From an uncultured Pseudomonadota bacterium (lineage in GTDB: Bacteria; Myxococcota_A; UBA796; GCA-2862545): a stretch of 64,000 nucleotides of DNA. Both the position numbers and the translations under genes were made by a program. The notes under the pieces are model-generated. The model had not been told where the DNA came from and made no database searches. It saw nothing but the letters and a program-made list of their open reading frames with translations. The stretch is taken from NCBI GenBank assembly GCA_913061235.1, contig CAJXTB010000004.1, positions 248,001-312,000 of the forward strand, read 5' to 3'. Positions 17,006 through 25,576 of the stretch are shown in pieces; the stretch's first letter is position 1; each line of letters opens with the position of its first letter.

Positions 17006-17761
17006 ATGTACTCGATCTTCGCCGCTGTCGGTGCCGCTGTCATTGCATTTGTACTGGTGTCGTTGTTGATGAATCCGGTCGCTGCCATGGTCCCGGCCGT
17101 GTTGGCCATGGGCATTGTTGGCATTCTCCTGCTACGTCGTGCGACTAACGGTGCGCAGATTGCCCTGGCTCCCATGCAGGCGTTGATGCAGGCCGGCAAG
17201 ATCGACGAGGTCGAGGCTCTGCTCTTGGATGCCCAGAGCAAGTGGGGCAAGTGGATGCCGACCCTCACCGGTCAGCTCTTCGCCCAGCGTGGAATGCTTC
17301 GCTACGTCAAGCAAGACTGGGATGGCGCACTTCCACTGCTTCAAAAGGGCAAGTGGCGCAACTGGATGGCCCAAGGCTGCATTGCCAGCATTCACTATCG
17401 GAAGAGTGACAAGGACACGGCATTCACCATGTACGCAAGCGCGACCAAGGCGGGCAAGAAAGAGCCGCTGGCCTGGATTGTGCGCTCAGTGATGTTGAAC
17501 AAAGATGGCAAGCGCGATGAAGCGCTGACTGTGGTCAACGAGGGGTTGACCCACATCCCTGGAAACCGTCAGCTTCTCGACCTTCAGAAGCGTATTGCGA
17601 ACAAGAAGCGCATCGACACGGCGCGCTTTGGCCAGGGTTGGTACCAGTTCTTCCCCGAAGAGCTGGCTCGTCAGATGCAGGCATCGCGCGGCAATACACC
17701 GTTCGGCGGCGGGTTCCAGGGTGGTGGCCGTACGAGCAAGGCCCAGCGGCGCGGGCGATGA
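17006..17761 (+). CDS. Membrane-anchored TPR-like protein
   Basis: This is a 251-residue protein. Two N-terminal membrane segments (residues about 4-24 and 28-46) are followed by a cytoplasmic or periplasmic part made of TPR-like helix pairs (AQIALAPMQALMQAGKIDEVEAL, YVKQDWDGALPLLQKG, GKRDEALTVVNEGLTHIPGNRQLL). The tail is Gly/Arg-rich and disordered. I know no specific family. GGAGG lies 6 bases before the ATG. Its stop overlaps the exonuclease start as ATGA, and it opens the 17.0-23.6 kb operon. Confidence 0.7.
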   Translation: MYSIFAAVGAAVIAFVLVSLLMNPVAAMVPAVLAMGIVGILLLRRATNGAQIALAPMQALMQAGKIDEVEALLLDAQSKWGKWMPTLTGQLFAQRGMLRYVKQDWDGALPLLQKGKWRNWMAQGCIASIHYRKSDKDTAFTMYASATKAGKKEPLAWIVRSVMLNKDGKRDEALTVVNEGLTHIPGNRQLLDLQKRIANKKRIDTARFGQGWYQFFPEELARQMQASRGNTPFGGGFQGGGRTSKAQRRGR

Positions 17762-18618
17762 CACCGGCCGAGCTTCGAGCTCAGCCCGCAGCCACGGTTC
17801 CTGTCGTGGTCGTAGACCTTGAGATGACCGGTCTCGACATTGAGCGCGACCGTGTGTGCGAAGTGGCCGCGGTCCGTGCGAATGGGGGCGTGGTCGAACG
17901 TTCCCTCGACACGCTCGTGAAGCCGCCAGTATCCATGAGCGACGAGGCTCGTGAGATTACGGGAATCACGGATGAGTCGCTCGTTGACGCACCGACGTTC
18001 GGCGAGATTGCCGGTGATCTGTACGACGTGCTGCGCGATGCAGTGTTGGTCTGTCACAACGTCGAGACGGACTTGGCTTTCCTGCACCTTGAGTACGACT
18101 CGCTCGACGAGGCACTGCACGCGCCAATTTCCATGGACACTCTGTGGATGGCTCGCCGGTTGTTCGCCTTTCCCCGAAATGCTCTGTACGCGGTCGCGCA
18201 GAAACTGGGGGTGACGGTCGAGGTCTCCCACCGTGCGCTGGCGGACGCGGGGGTCACGTGGCGAGTACTACGGCGCATGCTGGAGATCTTGGACCCCCCA
18301 GGAACCATGACGGTTGGGGAACTCAATGACCTTATCGGTGCTCTGGCCCCCAATAGTCCCCTGCGATTGCGTCAAAAGCGAGAGCTTCGTGCGGCTATGC
18401 ATGGACACTCGACCGTGATTATGGACTACCAGGACACCAAGAACCCAGAGCGGGGCGTGCTCACTCGTGAGGTTGGCATCCGACACATCAAGTTCCCGTA
18501 TGTGCAGGGCTGGTGCTTCTTGCGCGAGGGCGAGCGTGTGTTTCGACTGGACCGGATGCGTTCGGTGGAGCGCACATCGCGGACGGTGTCGCTACCGCCT
18601 GCAGACAAGCGGATCTAG
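17758..18618 (+). CDS. DEDDh 3'-5' exonuclease with C-terminal WYL-like domain
   Basis: The first ~180 of 286 residues form a DnaQ-like exonuclease. VVDLEMTGLD supplies the DxE of motif I, HNVETDLAFL the motif II Asp, and SHRALADA the His and Asp of motif III. After a linker, residues about 215-280 resemble a WYL domain: TVIMDYQDTKNPERGVLTRE, then QGWCFLREGERVFRLDRMRSVE, where WYL proteins have gxWYLxAxC...RxFRLDRI. WYL domains bind nucleic acids or nucleotides and regulate DNA-damage and defence proteins. The fusion suggests a nuclease controlled by a ligand. The ATG overlaps the previous stop as ATGA. Confidence 0.8.
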   Translation: MTPAELRAQPAATVPVVVVDLEMTGLDIERDRVCEVAAVRANGGVVERSLDTLVKPPVSMSDEAREITGITDESLVDAPTFGEIAGDLYDVLRDAVLVCHNVETDLAFLHLEYDSLDEALHAPISMDTLWMARRLFAFPRNALYAVAQKLGVTVEVSHRALADAGVTWRVLRRMLEILDPPGTMTVGELNDLIGALAPNSPLRLRQKRELRAAMHGHSTVIMDYQDTKNPERGVLTREVGIRHIKFPYVQGWCFLREGERVFRLDRMRSVERTSRTVSLPPADKRI

Positions 18619-18621
18619 ACC

Positions 18622-19686
18622 ATGCGTATCGTTCATGTGTGTCGCGTCGGATGGCCTCGGGTGGGAGGCATGGAGTCGGCGGTTCATGGCCTCGCATGTT
18701 GGCAGCAGCGGCAAGGCAACACGGTGCGCGTCATCACGTTGGACCGCCTTCGCTCTGGCGAGCCTCGCTTTCGAGATGGGCAATGCGACGGCGTTGCGTA
18801 TGAGCGGATTCGGAGTGTGGGACCTGCCCGCTATCCAGTCCCCATTGGGCTCAAGCGCGCCGTTGGAGAGGCTGATCTGGTGCACGTTCACGGCCTCGAT
18901 GGCATCGCGGACGTCGCGGTTCGCACTCTGGACGCACCGGTGGGTGTGTCTACCCATGGTGGGTTCTTCCACACGCGCCGTCAGTGGCGGCTCAAGCAGA
19001 TCTGGCTGCGGACGCTGACCCGTTCCACGCTGTCCCGCGCTCGCGCCGTGTGGTTTACCAGTGAGCGTGACCGCGAGCGATTGCTGCCAGCGGGGGTGTC
19101 CGGCTCAGTGCTCGGCAATGGTGTGAATGTGGATCGGTTTGTCGCCAAGCGGCAGCCGGAGGCCGGCCGCTGGGTGATGCTCGGGCGGGTCGAGCCACAC
19201 AAAGGGCTTGCCGATCTTGCACGTTGGTTGCCGGTATTACCTGTCACGCTTCATGTGGTGGGTGAGGTCTTAGATGCAGATCATGTGGCGCGTGTTGTGG
19301 ATCGATTGGCCGATGCAGGCTGCGCGCACAAGCTGGTCATCCACGGCGAGTTGGGTCGGTCTGGAGTGGCCGAGCAGTTGTCACGCGCACAGTTGTTGGT
19401 GGCGCCGTCGCACGCAGAGGGCTTTGGAATTGCTGTCGTTGAAGCCATGGGGGCGGGCTTGCCGGTGTGCGTTTCCGCAGGGACAGCGCTCGAGGAACGC
19501 GTTGCTGATGGCGGCGGATGGGCGCTCGAGTTTCGAGCGGCTGAGACGGGACCGATTCTTCAGGAACTGGCCGCAGGTGAACACACCAAGGTAGGCGAAC
19601 GCGCCCGACAGGTGTCGATGCGCTACGGTTGGGACGAGGTCGGCACGCAGTGGAACGAGGCATACCGGAGACTGATGGAAGGCTGA
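18622..19686 (+). CDS. GT4-family glycosyltransferase
   Basis: The 354-residue protein has a GT-B fold: an N-terminal half beginning MRIVHVCRVGWPRVGGME with VHVHGLDG, and a C-terminal half with MLGRVEPHKGL (phosphate and UDP/GDP region) and SHAEGFGIAVVEAM at about residues 264-277. That last stretch contains the E-x7-E of retaining GT4 enzymes. It transfers a sugar, probably from a nucleotide sugar, to a lipid or polysaccharide acceptor; the substrate cannot be read. The adjacent split Alg14/Alg13-type genes suggest exopolysaccharide or glycolipid synthesis. The stop overlaps the next start as TGATG. Confidence 0.88.
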   Translation: MRIVHVCRVGWPRVGGMESAVHGLACWQQRQGNTVRVITLDRLRSGEPRFRDGQCDGVAYERIRSVGPARYPVPIGLKRAVGEADLVHVHGLDGIADVAVRTLDAPVGVSTHGGFFHTRRQWRLKQIWLRTLTRSTLSRARAVWFTSERDRERLLPAGVSGSVLGNGVNVDRFVAKRQPEAGRWVMLGRVEPHKGLADLARWLPVLPVTLHVVGEVLDADHVARVVDRLADAGCAHKLVIHGELGRSGVAEQLSRAQLLVAPSHAEGFGIAVVEAMGAGLPVCVSAGTALEERVADGGGWALEFRAAETGPILQELAAGEHTKVGERARQVSMRYGWDEVGTQWNEAYRRLMEG

Positions 19687-20126
19687 TGCTGGTGTGCTCG
19701 GCTGGCGGGCACCTGGAGCAGCTGATGCGTCTGCGACCTCTGTGGTCGGAGATGGGCCGAGTGTGGGTTTGTCTGGACAAGCCCGACGCTCGGGCGCGAT
19801 TGGCAGACGAGCAGGTGGTGTGGGCGCATGGGCCGACCAATCGCCGCCCAGACCAGCTGCTCCGAAACCTGCGCTTGGCATTTCGAACCCTGCGTCGCGT
19901 GCGACCAGATTGGGTGCTGTCGAATGGCGCGGGAGTTGCGCCTCCGTTCTTTGTGGCTGCACGCGCGTTGGGCATTCCGTCTGTGTTTATGGAAGTGGTG
20001 GACCGAACGGACAGTGCCTCGCTGGCAGGTCGACTGTGCGCACCTCTGGCTACCCGCGTTGTGGTGCAGACCCCGCAGCAGCTTGCGTCTTACCCGTCGG
20101 CAACCGTGTTGGGCCCTCTGTGGTGA
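19686..20126 (+). CDS. Alg14-like subunit of a split glycosyltransferase
   Basis: The 146-residue protein is the N-terminal half of a GT28-type enzyme: LVCSAGGHLEQLMRL (Gly-rich acceptor loop) and VLSNGAGVAPPFFVAARALG, where Alg14/PssD/CpsF proteins have vist.Ga..apPl. There is a hydrophobic stretch within that region but no clear N-terminal membrane anchor, unlike many Alg14 homologues. It should pair with the next gene to form an active enzyme using UDP-sugar, adding a second sugar to a polyprenyl-linked primer. It starts inside the previous stop. Confidence 0.82.
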   Translation: MLVCSAGGHLEQLMRLRPLWSEMGRVWVCLDKPDARARLADEQVVWAHGPTNRRPDQLLRNLRLAFRTLRRVRPDWVLSNGAGVAPPFFVAARALGIPSVFMEVVDRTDSASLAGRLCAPLATRVVVQTPQQLASYPSATVLGPLW

Positions 20127-20130
20127 CCGC

Positions 20131-20685
20131 ATGATTCTCGTCACCGTTGGCACGCACGAGCAGCCCTTCGACCGCCTGGTTGCGGCGGCTGAGACCCTCG
20201 CCATTGCGCTGGATGAGCGCGTGGTGGTCCAGGGGGGACCCAGCCAAGTAGCCACGCCCCACTGCGAACGGACGGACTGGTTGAGCCCGCAGGTTCTCGC
20301 AACCACAATTGCTGGAGCACGCCTTGTCATCTTGCACGCGGGGCCGTCGACCTTGGCCGAGGTCATTGATGCTGGCGTGCTGCCCGTTGTGGTGCCCCGG
20401 GACCCTGTGCGCGGCGAACACGTGGATGCGCACCAACTGCGCACCGCCAGGCAGCTCTCATCAGACGTCCCTCAATTTACCGATGTCGACCGAATGGTGG
20501 CCTGGGTGTGCGCCGGAGACCTGCCGCAACCCCCACAGGGGCGACGTCGGCAGGACGTGACCGTCGAGTATTGCGACAATCTCCGCGAAGTGTTGCGAGA
20601 CATCCGGCCCGCCCGCGTTAGCCGGCGCGGGCGCTTTCGCGGTATGCTGAGCGCTCTCTTACGCCGCTTCCCCCTCGGGACATGA
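20131..20685 (+). CDS. Alg13-like catalytic subunit of a split glycosyltransferase
   Basis: The 184-residue protein begins MILVTVGTHEQPFDRLV, the hallmark of Alg13/PssE/EpsF-type proteins. It contains LVILHAGPSTLAEVIDAGVLPVVVPR, the UDP-sugar-binding half of GT28 enzymes. With the Alg14-like partner 4 bases upstream it would reconstitute a full GT-B fold. The C-terminal 30 residues are very basic. The 3' end overlaps the Ser/Thr kinase start as ATGA, so polysaccharide synthesis and the kinase are transcribed together. Confidence 0.87.
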   Translation: MILVTVGTHEQPFDRLVAAAETLAIALDERVVVQGGPSQVATPHCERTDWLSPQVLATTIAGARLVILHAGPSTLAEVIDAGVLPVVVPRDPVRGEHVDAHQLRTARQLSSDVPQFTDVDRMVAWVCAGDLPQPPQGRRRQDVTVEYCDNLREVLRDIRPARVSRRGRFRGMLSALLRRFPLGT

Positions 20686-22583
20686 CCGCACCCATCGCTC
20701 TCGCAAATGGCCGCTACCTTCTGGTCTCACCGCTCGGTGAGGGCGGCATGGCCACGGTGTATCGTGCGTTTGACCAGCGGCTCCAAGTGTGGCGGGCGAT
20801 CAAGGTGCTTGCACCGCAGTATTCGACCAAGCCCAAGCTGCGCGCTCGGTTTGAGACTGAAGCCCAGACCATGGCGCTTCTCGAACATCCGCACATTGTG
20901 CGGGTGTACGACGTTGGAACGGATGGTCCGAGTCCGTACATTGTCATGGAGCTTGTGACGGGCGGCTCGCTCGTGGATTGGCTGGAAGACCATGGTCCCA
21001 TGCCCGCAAAGTTGGCTGTAGAGACCACGATTGAAATGTCCGAAGGCATTCTTGCGGCACATTCCAAGGGAATCATTCACCGGGACATCAAGCCGCACAA
21101 CATCATGGTCACCGCAGATGGCATGTGCCGAGTCACCGACTTTGGCATTGCGCGGGTCGGAGACGGCGACAACTCGATGACCAAGACGGGCGCTGTCATG
21201 GGCACGTGGGGCTACATGGCTCCCGAGCAGCGCACCAACGCCAAGGCAGTGGACGTTCGCGCAGATGTCTACGCGGTCGGGGCCACGCTGTACACGCTGC
21301 TCGTTGACCGCATGCCGATGGACCTGTTCGCGGCTGAGCGGGGTGACACCATGATGGAAGGTGTCGATGAAAAACTCATCGATGTCATCATCAAGTCGAG
21401 CGAGTACCGCCGGGACGATCGCTACGAAGACCTCAAGGCGTTCTGCGATGCCCTGCGCGAAATCCTGCCTGAGCTGCCGGACACTCCTAAGGGAACACCG
21501 CCACTCGCTCGAGACCCTGGGCCTGCGCCTGAGCGGCCGGACCCGACGAACTACGCGCTAACGCCAGTGCCAGCCCAGACCACGGACCCGTCACTTCACG
21601 TGTCGCATGCGTTCGGTGGGTTTCAAGGGCTGGGGCCTGCGCAGCCAACCATCACCCCGATGGGTAACGACACGCGAACATCTCTGCCGCCTGGGGCCAC
21701 GCTGCCGCCGCAGCCAGGGTCGTCTGCTAGCGCTGGGGTTCAGTCGCGAGGGGTGTGGCAGCCGGGACAGGCATCGATGCCGCCGCAAGGCCAGGTGTCG
21801 CTTCACGAAGCTCCCATTCCACAGAACACCCTTCCGCCCTCTACACAATCGCGTGGTTGGGGCGGAATCCTGGTGCTGTTGGCCTTTGGGGTGCTGGTCT
21901 TTGCCGGCGTAGGTGGCGCCGGGATCTACATAGCCCTTACAGCACCCTCCGGCGTGGACACGCCACCGGTCATGACCGACCCCACTCCACAGCCTACGCT
22001 TCCAGTGGAGCCGGAACCGACAGACTCGGGCCTCAATGCGCCGCCAGTTCAGCCTGAACCGGTTCCCGCCGTTGACCCGGTTCCCGCCGTTGACCCGGTT
22101 CCACAACCCGACCCACGCCCGGATCCGCGTCCAGAACCTGTGACTCCGCGTCCCGTGGAACCGTCGCCGGTCACCCCAACTCCTGTCCCTGTTCAGCCGA
22201 CTCCTGTCCCTGTTGAGCCGACTCCGCGTCCGGTTGTTGTTGTTGTTCCGCGTACCGAACAGCCCACGCCGGTTCCCGTTCCAGTGCCCGTCGCAGTCAC
22301 CCAGTGCGTGACGGCTTCGTCGCCCGGGCGCACCTCGCTGGGTGGAAGCATTGCGGTCAGCGCGAGCTTGTGTAGCGAAGATGGAACGCCGGTTATTCTG
22401 TGGTTCAAGCCTGCTGACGGTAGTGCCTGGGAGAGCGTCAGCATGCCGCGCCGCTTGGGCAAGTACGTCCAGACCATTCAGGTGTCGGAGCGATTCGCAT
22501 CGGGCATTCAGTACTACGTGACCGCTGGCGATGAAGTCGATGGCTCCCGTCGTTCACCGAAGCACATTCTTGTCAGTCCGTAA
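20682..22583 (+). CDS. Membrane-spanning Ser/Thr protein kinase
   Basis: The 633-residue protein has a cytoplasmic Hanks-type kinase (about residues 12-275): LGEGGMATVYRA glycine loop, Lys41 in AIKVL, HRDIKPHN (Asp135), DFG (Asp153) and MAPEQ. All catalytic residues are present. A Pro-rich linker leads to one membrane segment (about 395-417). Outside lies a long Pro/Val/Glu-rich stretch with short tandem repeats, then a beta-rich domain of about 100 residues (TASSPGRTSLGG..., IQVSERFASGIQYYVTAGDE) that resembles Ig-like ligand modules. It overlaps the Alg13-like gene (ATGA) and abuts the protease gene, suggesting control of polysaccharide or proteolysis by an envelope signal. Confidence 0.93.
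   Translation: MTAPIALANGRYLLVSPLGEGGMATVYRAFDQRLQVWRAIKVLAPQYSTKPKLRARFETEAQTMALLEHPHIVRVYDVGTDGPSPYIVMELVTGGSLVDWLEDHGPMPAKLAVETTIEMSEGILAAHSKGIIHRDIKPHNIMVTADGMCRVTDFGIARVGDGDNSMTKTGAVMGTWGYMAPEQRTNAKAVDVRADVYAVGATLYTLLVDRMPMDLFAAERGDTMMEGVDEKLIDVIIKSSEYRRDDRYEDLKAFCDALREILPELPDTPKGTPPLARDPGPAPERPDPTNYALTPVPAQTTDPSLHVSHAFGGFQGLGPAQPTITPMGNDTRTSLPPGATLPPQPGSSASAGVQSRGVWQPGQASMPPQGQVSLHEAPIPQNTLPPSTQSRGWGGILVLLAFGVLVFAGVGGAGIYIALTAPSGVDTPPVMTDPTPQPTLPVEPEPTDSGLNAPPVQPEPVPAVDPVPAVDPVPQPDPRPDPRPEPVTPRPVEPSPVTPTPVPVQPTPVPVEPTPRPVVVVVPRTEQPTPVPVPVPVAVTQCVTASSPGRTSLGGSIAVSASLCSEDGTPVILWFKPADGSAWESVSMPRRLGKYVQTIQVSERFASGIQYYVTAGDEVDGSRRSPKHILVSP
22059..22102 (+). repeat. 18-bp tandem repeat in kinase linker
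   Basis: Two full copies and one partial copy of an 18-base unit (starting CCGGTTCCCGCCGTTGAC) encode repeats of PVPAVD in the Pro-rich linker of the kinase. Such in-frame units can change copy number without frameshift. Confidence 0.85.
22179..22220 (+). repeat. 21-bp tandem repeat in kinase linker
   Basis: Two copies of a 21-base unit, differing at one position, encode TPVPVQP and TPVPVEP in the Pro-rich outer linker of the kinase. Confidence 0.8.
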
Positions 22584-23627
22584 GTGAGCCTGGCATGGCT
22601 GGTCCTCTGGGCGTCCGTCGCACATGCAGACCCTCCTGGTATGGACAGCTTGGTGGTGGTCTCGCAAGACGGTCATACCTGCGCCGGTAGTGTCGTCACG
22701 GACGGCGGCGAGGTGCTCACGGCCTACCACTGCGTAGTTGGCGGCCGGCGAGTCTGGATCGAGGAACGTGACGGAGTGCGGCATCGTGGGTGGGTCGCAC
22801 GGCTAGACAAGCGGCGAGACCTCGCGTGGGTCCATGTGCCGACGCTGGTAGACCGCCCCACGCTGGTCATTGCCGAGCAACCTCCTGAGCAAGGGACGAC
22901 GGTCTGGGCGCTTGGTCATCCTTGCGGAAGCCCCGTTCCCTCAGGGTTTTTCGCCGGAACCCTGCGCTTTAGTGCGAGTCAGGGCGTGGTCTCAGCCGTG
23001 GGCGACAGCGCCATTCAGACCACCGCACCACTCAACCCAGGAAACTCCGGTGGACCGTTGGTCAGCGACGATACCGGTGAGCTGGTCGGAGTCGCCAGCC
23101 GGGTGCTGGGGCGCGACGGTATTGGTCTGGCCGGTCGCGTCGGGCCGGACGACCGTGGTCGTCGCTACAACATGTGGGGCGGCCACTTTGCGGTAGCGCC
23201 GGTCGGGTTCAGCCAGCGCGAAGACAACGGCGGTTTTTCGCTGGGTGGACGTTTGGGGGTGTCCCTGCGCGACCGGCTGTGGTTGCGTGCGGACGTGGCA
23301 CTGCCCATCGGAGTGCGCTGGGATGCGCTTCAGGCGGGCAGCTCGACGGTCACCACCGGTCAGGTGACGTTGTCGTTGGACCAGCCTGTGCTCCGTCGCA
23401 AGCCAGCAATTTCCGTGGGTGTTCACGGAGGAGTGGCGCTGTACCGCACAGTGACGGGAGACGTGGCCAGGGTTCGCGTCACCGGACAGTCAGACCCCGT
23501 TCCGGTGGTTGGTGGTGCGCTCTCCGGCTTTGGCATGCGCCTAGAGGTGTCCGGCGTCTACACACCCGATGGCCTGCAGCCGCGTCTCGGAATCAGTGTT
23601 CTGGAGCGAACTCTGGGCGTCTGGTAG
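22584..23627 (+). CDS. Secreted trypsin-like serine protease with C-terminal beta-rich domain
   Basis: The 347-residue precursor has a signal peptide cut after ASVAHA (residue 15). The S1-type domain (about 20-185) has TAYHC with the catalytic His, RRDLAWV with Asp, and GNSGGPL with Ser, so it should be active as a DegP-like or V8-like protease without a PDZ domain. Residues about 190-347 are a different module of alternating beta strands (GGRLGVSLRDRLWLRADVALPIG, ISVGVHGGVALYRTV, RLEVSGVYTPDG, final GISVLERTLGVW) that looks like half a beta-barrel or an autotransporter-like surface. Translation starts at GTG directly after the kinase stop. Confidence 0.82.
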   Translation: MSLAWLVLWASVAHADPPGMDSLVVVSQDGHTCAGSVVTDGGEVLTAYHCVVGGRRVWIEERDGVRHRGWVARLDKRRDLAWVHVPTLVDRPTLVIAEQPPEQGTTVWALGHPCGSPVPSGFFAGTLRFSASQGVVSAVGDSAIQTTAPLNPGNSGGPLVSDDTGELVGVASRVLGRDGIGLAGRVGPDDRGRRYNMWGGHFAVAPVGFSQREDNGGFSLGGRLGVSLRDRLWLRADVALPIGVRWDALQAGSSTVTTGQVTLSLDQPVLRRKPAISVGVHGGVALYRTVTGDVARVRVTGQSDPVPVVGGALSGFGMRLEVSGVYTPDGLQPRLGISVLERTLGVW

Positions 23628-23642
23628 CCCCGAATCTCGCGG

Positions 23643-24563
23643 CTAGCCCCACTGCTGGAGCATGTACTGTTGGGCAATGTCCCACGGCACATCGAGCTCC
23701 GCGGCAGCCAGCTTGAGAACGGCTAGCTCCGGGTCTACGACCTTGCCGTCGGCCTGGGCAATGCGGAACAGTAGTCCCAAGAGTGAGTGCTTTTCGTTCA
23801 GCGTGGTCAGAGTCGCCAGCTCAACGCGTGCAAGGGTTCGCAATCGGACGCAGCTCGCGCGGTCCACAAGCCCTAGAGCGGCGAGTCGGCGCGGGGAGAA
23901 GGTGCGCTGAAGCAGTTCCAGCTCCGTGTCATGTGCGTAGCCGTCCGCCTCAATGACCCGCTCTGCCATGTCCAAGGTCCACGCGACCTTCATCATCTCG
24001 ATGAGCGATGGCGCGTTTTCCTGGGGAAGTTGGGTCCGAATACCCAGAGCATGCCGAAGAACAGCCGGAAATACACGGGGGTCGGTCTCCGATGCGGGCT
24101 CACACCGTAGGGCCAGCTCCTGGTCGACATCTAGGCCGTAGAAGCGCACTACGGTCTGGCTGTCTTCAACGTGCCAGACGTGCCATAGCTCTCCTTCTTG
24201 GGCACATACGATGGGCGTTACCTCCGGCGAAATGCGGCGAACCCCCTCCGGACGCCACGGAAGGTCCGTCTCACTGAAGTAGCGAGTGGCCGCATCAACG
24301 TCTGCGTCGGTGATGGTATCGACACAGGACAAGTACACCATCAAGCGGGGGGCGTCTTCGCTGATACCCGAGCCTTCCCCAACGTATGCAATGGTCTCAT
24401 GGCCATGCTCCGTGAGCAGTCGTCCAGCAATCTCGGTGATGGCAGCGAGCACGTTGGTCCATCCCGGTCCTCCGGGCTCCAGCGTGCGCTTAGCATCTAC
24501 CGAAAACGCGAGCGCGGTATCGCCTCCGGATAGGTAGACCTCTCTCTCTATGGCGACGCTCAC
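23643..24563 (-). CDS. TerB-like protein coupled to the opp operon
   Basis: This is a 306-residue cytoplasmic protein. The N-terminal ~175 residues are of unknown fold ([18 protein letters not shown], then [20 protein letters not shown]). The C-terminal ~130 residues look like a TerB/DjlA-N helical domain: two repeats with acidic loops, [16 protein letters not shown] and [24 protein letters not shown], where TerB has xxADGxxxxxE. TerB-type domains are thought to bind metal ions or membranes in stress and defence complexes. Its GTG overlaps the oppF stop (GTGA), with GGGGAGGAG upstream, so it is translated with the peptide transporter. Confidence 0.65.
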   Translation of the reverse strand: MSVAIEREVYLSGGDTALAFSVDAKRTLEPGGPGWTNVLAAITEIAGRLLTEHGHETIAYVGEGSGISEDAPRLMVYLSCVDTITDADVDAATRYFSETDLPWRPEGVRRISPEVTPIVCAQEGELWHVWHVEDSQTVVRFYGLDVDQELALRCEPASETDPRVFPAVLRHALGIRTQLPQENAPSLIEMMKVAWTLDMAERVIEADGYAHDTELELLQRTFSPRRLAALGLVDRASCVRLRTLARVELATLTTLNEKHSLLGLLFRIAQADGKVVDPELAVLKLAAAELDVPWDIAQQYMLQQWG

Positions 24564-25576
24564 GCTTGTGACTCCTCCCCGAGAGGTGACCCCTCTGTCA
24601 CATAGTGGCATGCGGTACGCCGACCGTCGTCTAGGTTGCGCAAAACCGGCGACTCGGTGTGGCATCGCTCTGCTTGGCGTGCGGGGCACCGGGTGTGGAA
24701 GCGGCAACCATTGGGTGGGTTGAGCGGGCTTGGGACGTCTCCGGTCAGCACAATGCGCTGGCGCTTGCGCTCCTTGACCGGGTCTGGGACCGGGATGGCG
24801 GAGACGAGTGCTTGGGTGTACGGATGCCGCGGGTTGTCGCAGATCTGGTCGTAGGTGCCAATCTCGACAATCCGTCCCAGATACATCACCGCAATGCGGT
24901 CGCAGATGTGGCGAACGGCGGACAGGTCGTGAGCGATGAACAGGTACGCGAGGTTTCGCTTCTTGGCGAGGTCCCCGAGCAGGTTGAGAATCTGCGCCTG
25001 AATGGACACGTCGAGTGCGCTGATAGGCTCGTCACAGACGATAAACTCGGGATTGCTGGCAAGTGCTCGAGCGATACCAATGCGCTGGCGCTGTCCGCCG
25101 CTGAACTCATGAGGGTAGCGAAGGACAAAACTCGGGTCGAGACCGGACTGGGCCATCAGCTCTTGGGCCCGTGCCTGAAGCGCGGACTTACCCGTCACGA
25201 TGTTGTGGGTAATCAGCGGCTCAGCGATGATGTTGCCGACCGTCATCCGTGGATTGAGCGAGGCGTACGGGTCCTGGAAGATGATCTGCATGCGCTGACG
25301 AAGCGCGCGCAGGTCTCGACGGGAGAGGGACCCGGTGTCCTTGCCGTCAAAGGAGACGGTGCCAGCGGTTCGAGGAACCAACTGCAGCAGAGCGCGCCCG
25401 GTGGTGGACTTGCCGCACCCAGACTCGCCGACCAGGCCGAGGATTTCTCCGCGATGAACTCCGAAGCTCACACCGTCGACAGCGCGGACAGCACCGGTCT
25501 TCTTTGGGAAGATCATGCCGCCGTAGACAGGAAAGTGGACCTTCAGGTCTCGGACGTCGACAAGGGGAGCACTCAT
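24560..25576 (-). CDS. oppF: Oligopeptide ABC transporter ATP-binding protein OppF
   Basis: The 338-residue ATPase has Walker [10 protein letters not shown], signature FSGGQRQR, Walker B FIVCDEP and the H-loop IAHD. It ends with the oligopeptide/dipeptide C-terminal domain ([15 protein letters not shown] with the Cys motif that can hold an Fe-S cluster). It powers peptide import together with OppD. Length is normal. The start at 25576 forms an ATGA overlap with oppD, which excludes the longer upstream frame. Confidence 0.95.
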   Translation of the reverse strand: MSAPLVDVRDLKVHFPVYGGMIFPKKTGAVRAVDGVSFGVHRGEILGLVGESGCGKSTTGRALLQLVPRTAGTVSFDGKDTGSLSRRDLRALRQRMQIIFQDPYASLNPRMTVGNIIAEPLITHNIVTGKSALQARAQELMAQSGLDPSFVLRYPHEFSGGQRQRIGIARALASNPEFIVCDEPISALDVSIQAQILNLLGDLAKKRNLAYLFIAHDLSAVRHICDRIAVMYLGRIVEIGTYDQICDNPRHPYTQALVSAIPVPDPVKERKRQRIVLTGDVPSPLNPPNGCRFHTRCPARQAERCHTESPVLRNLDDGRRTACHYVTEGSPLGEESQA

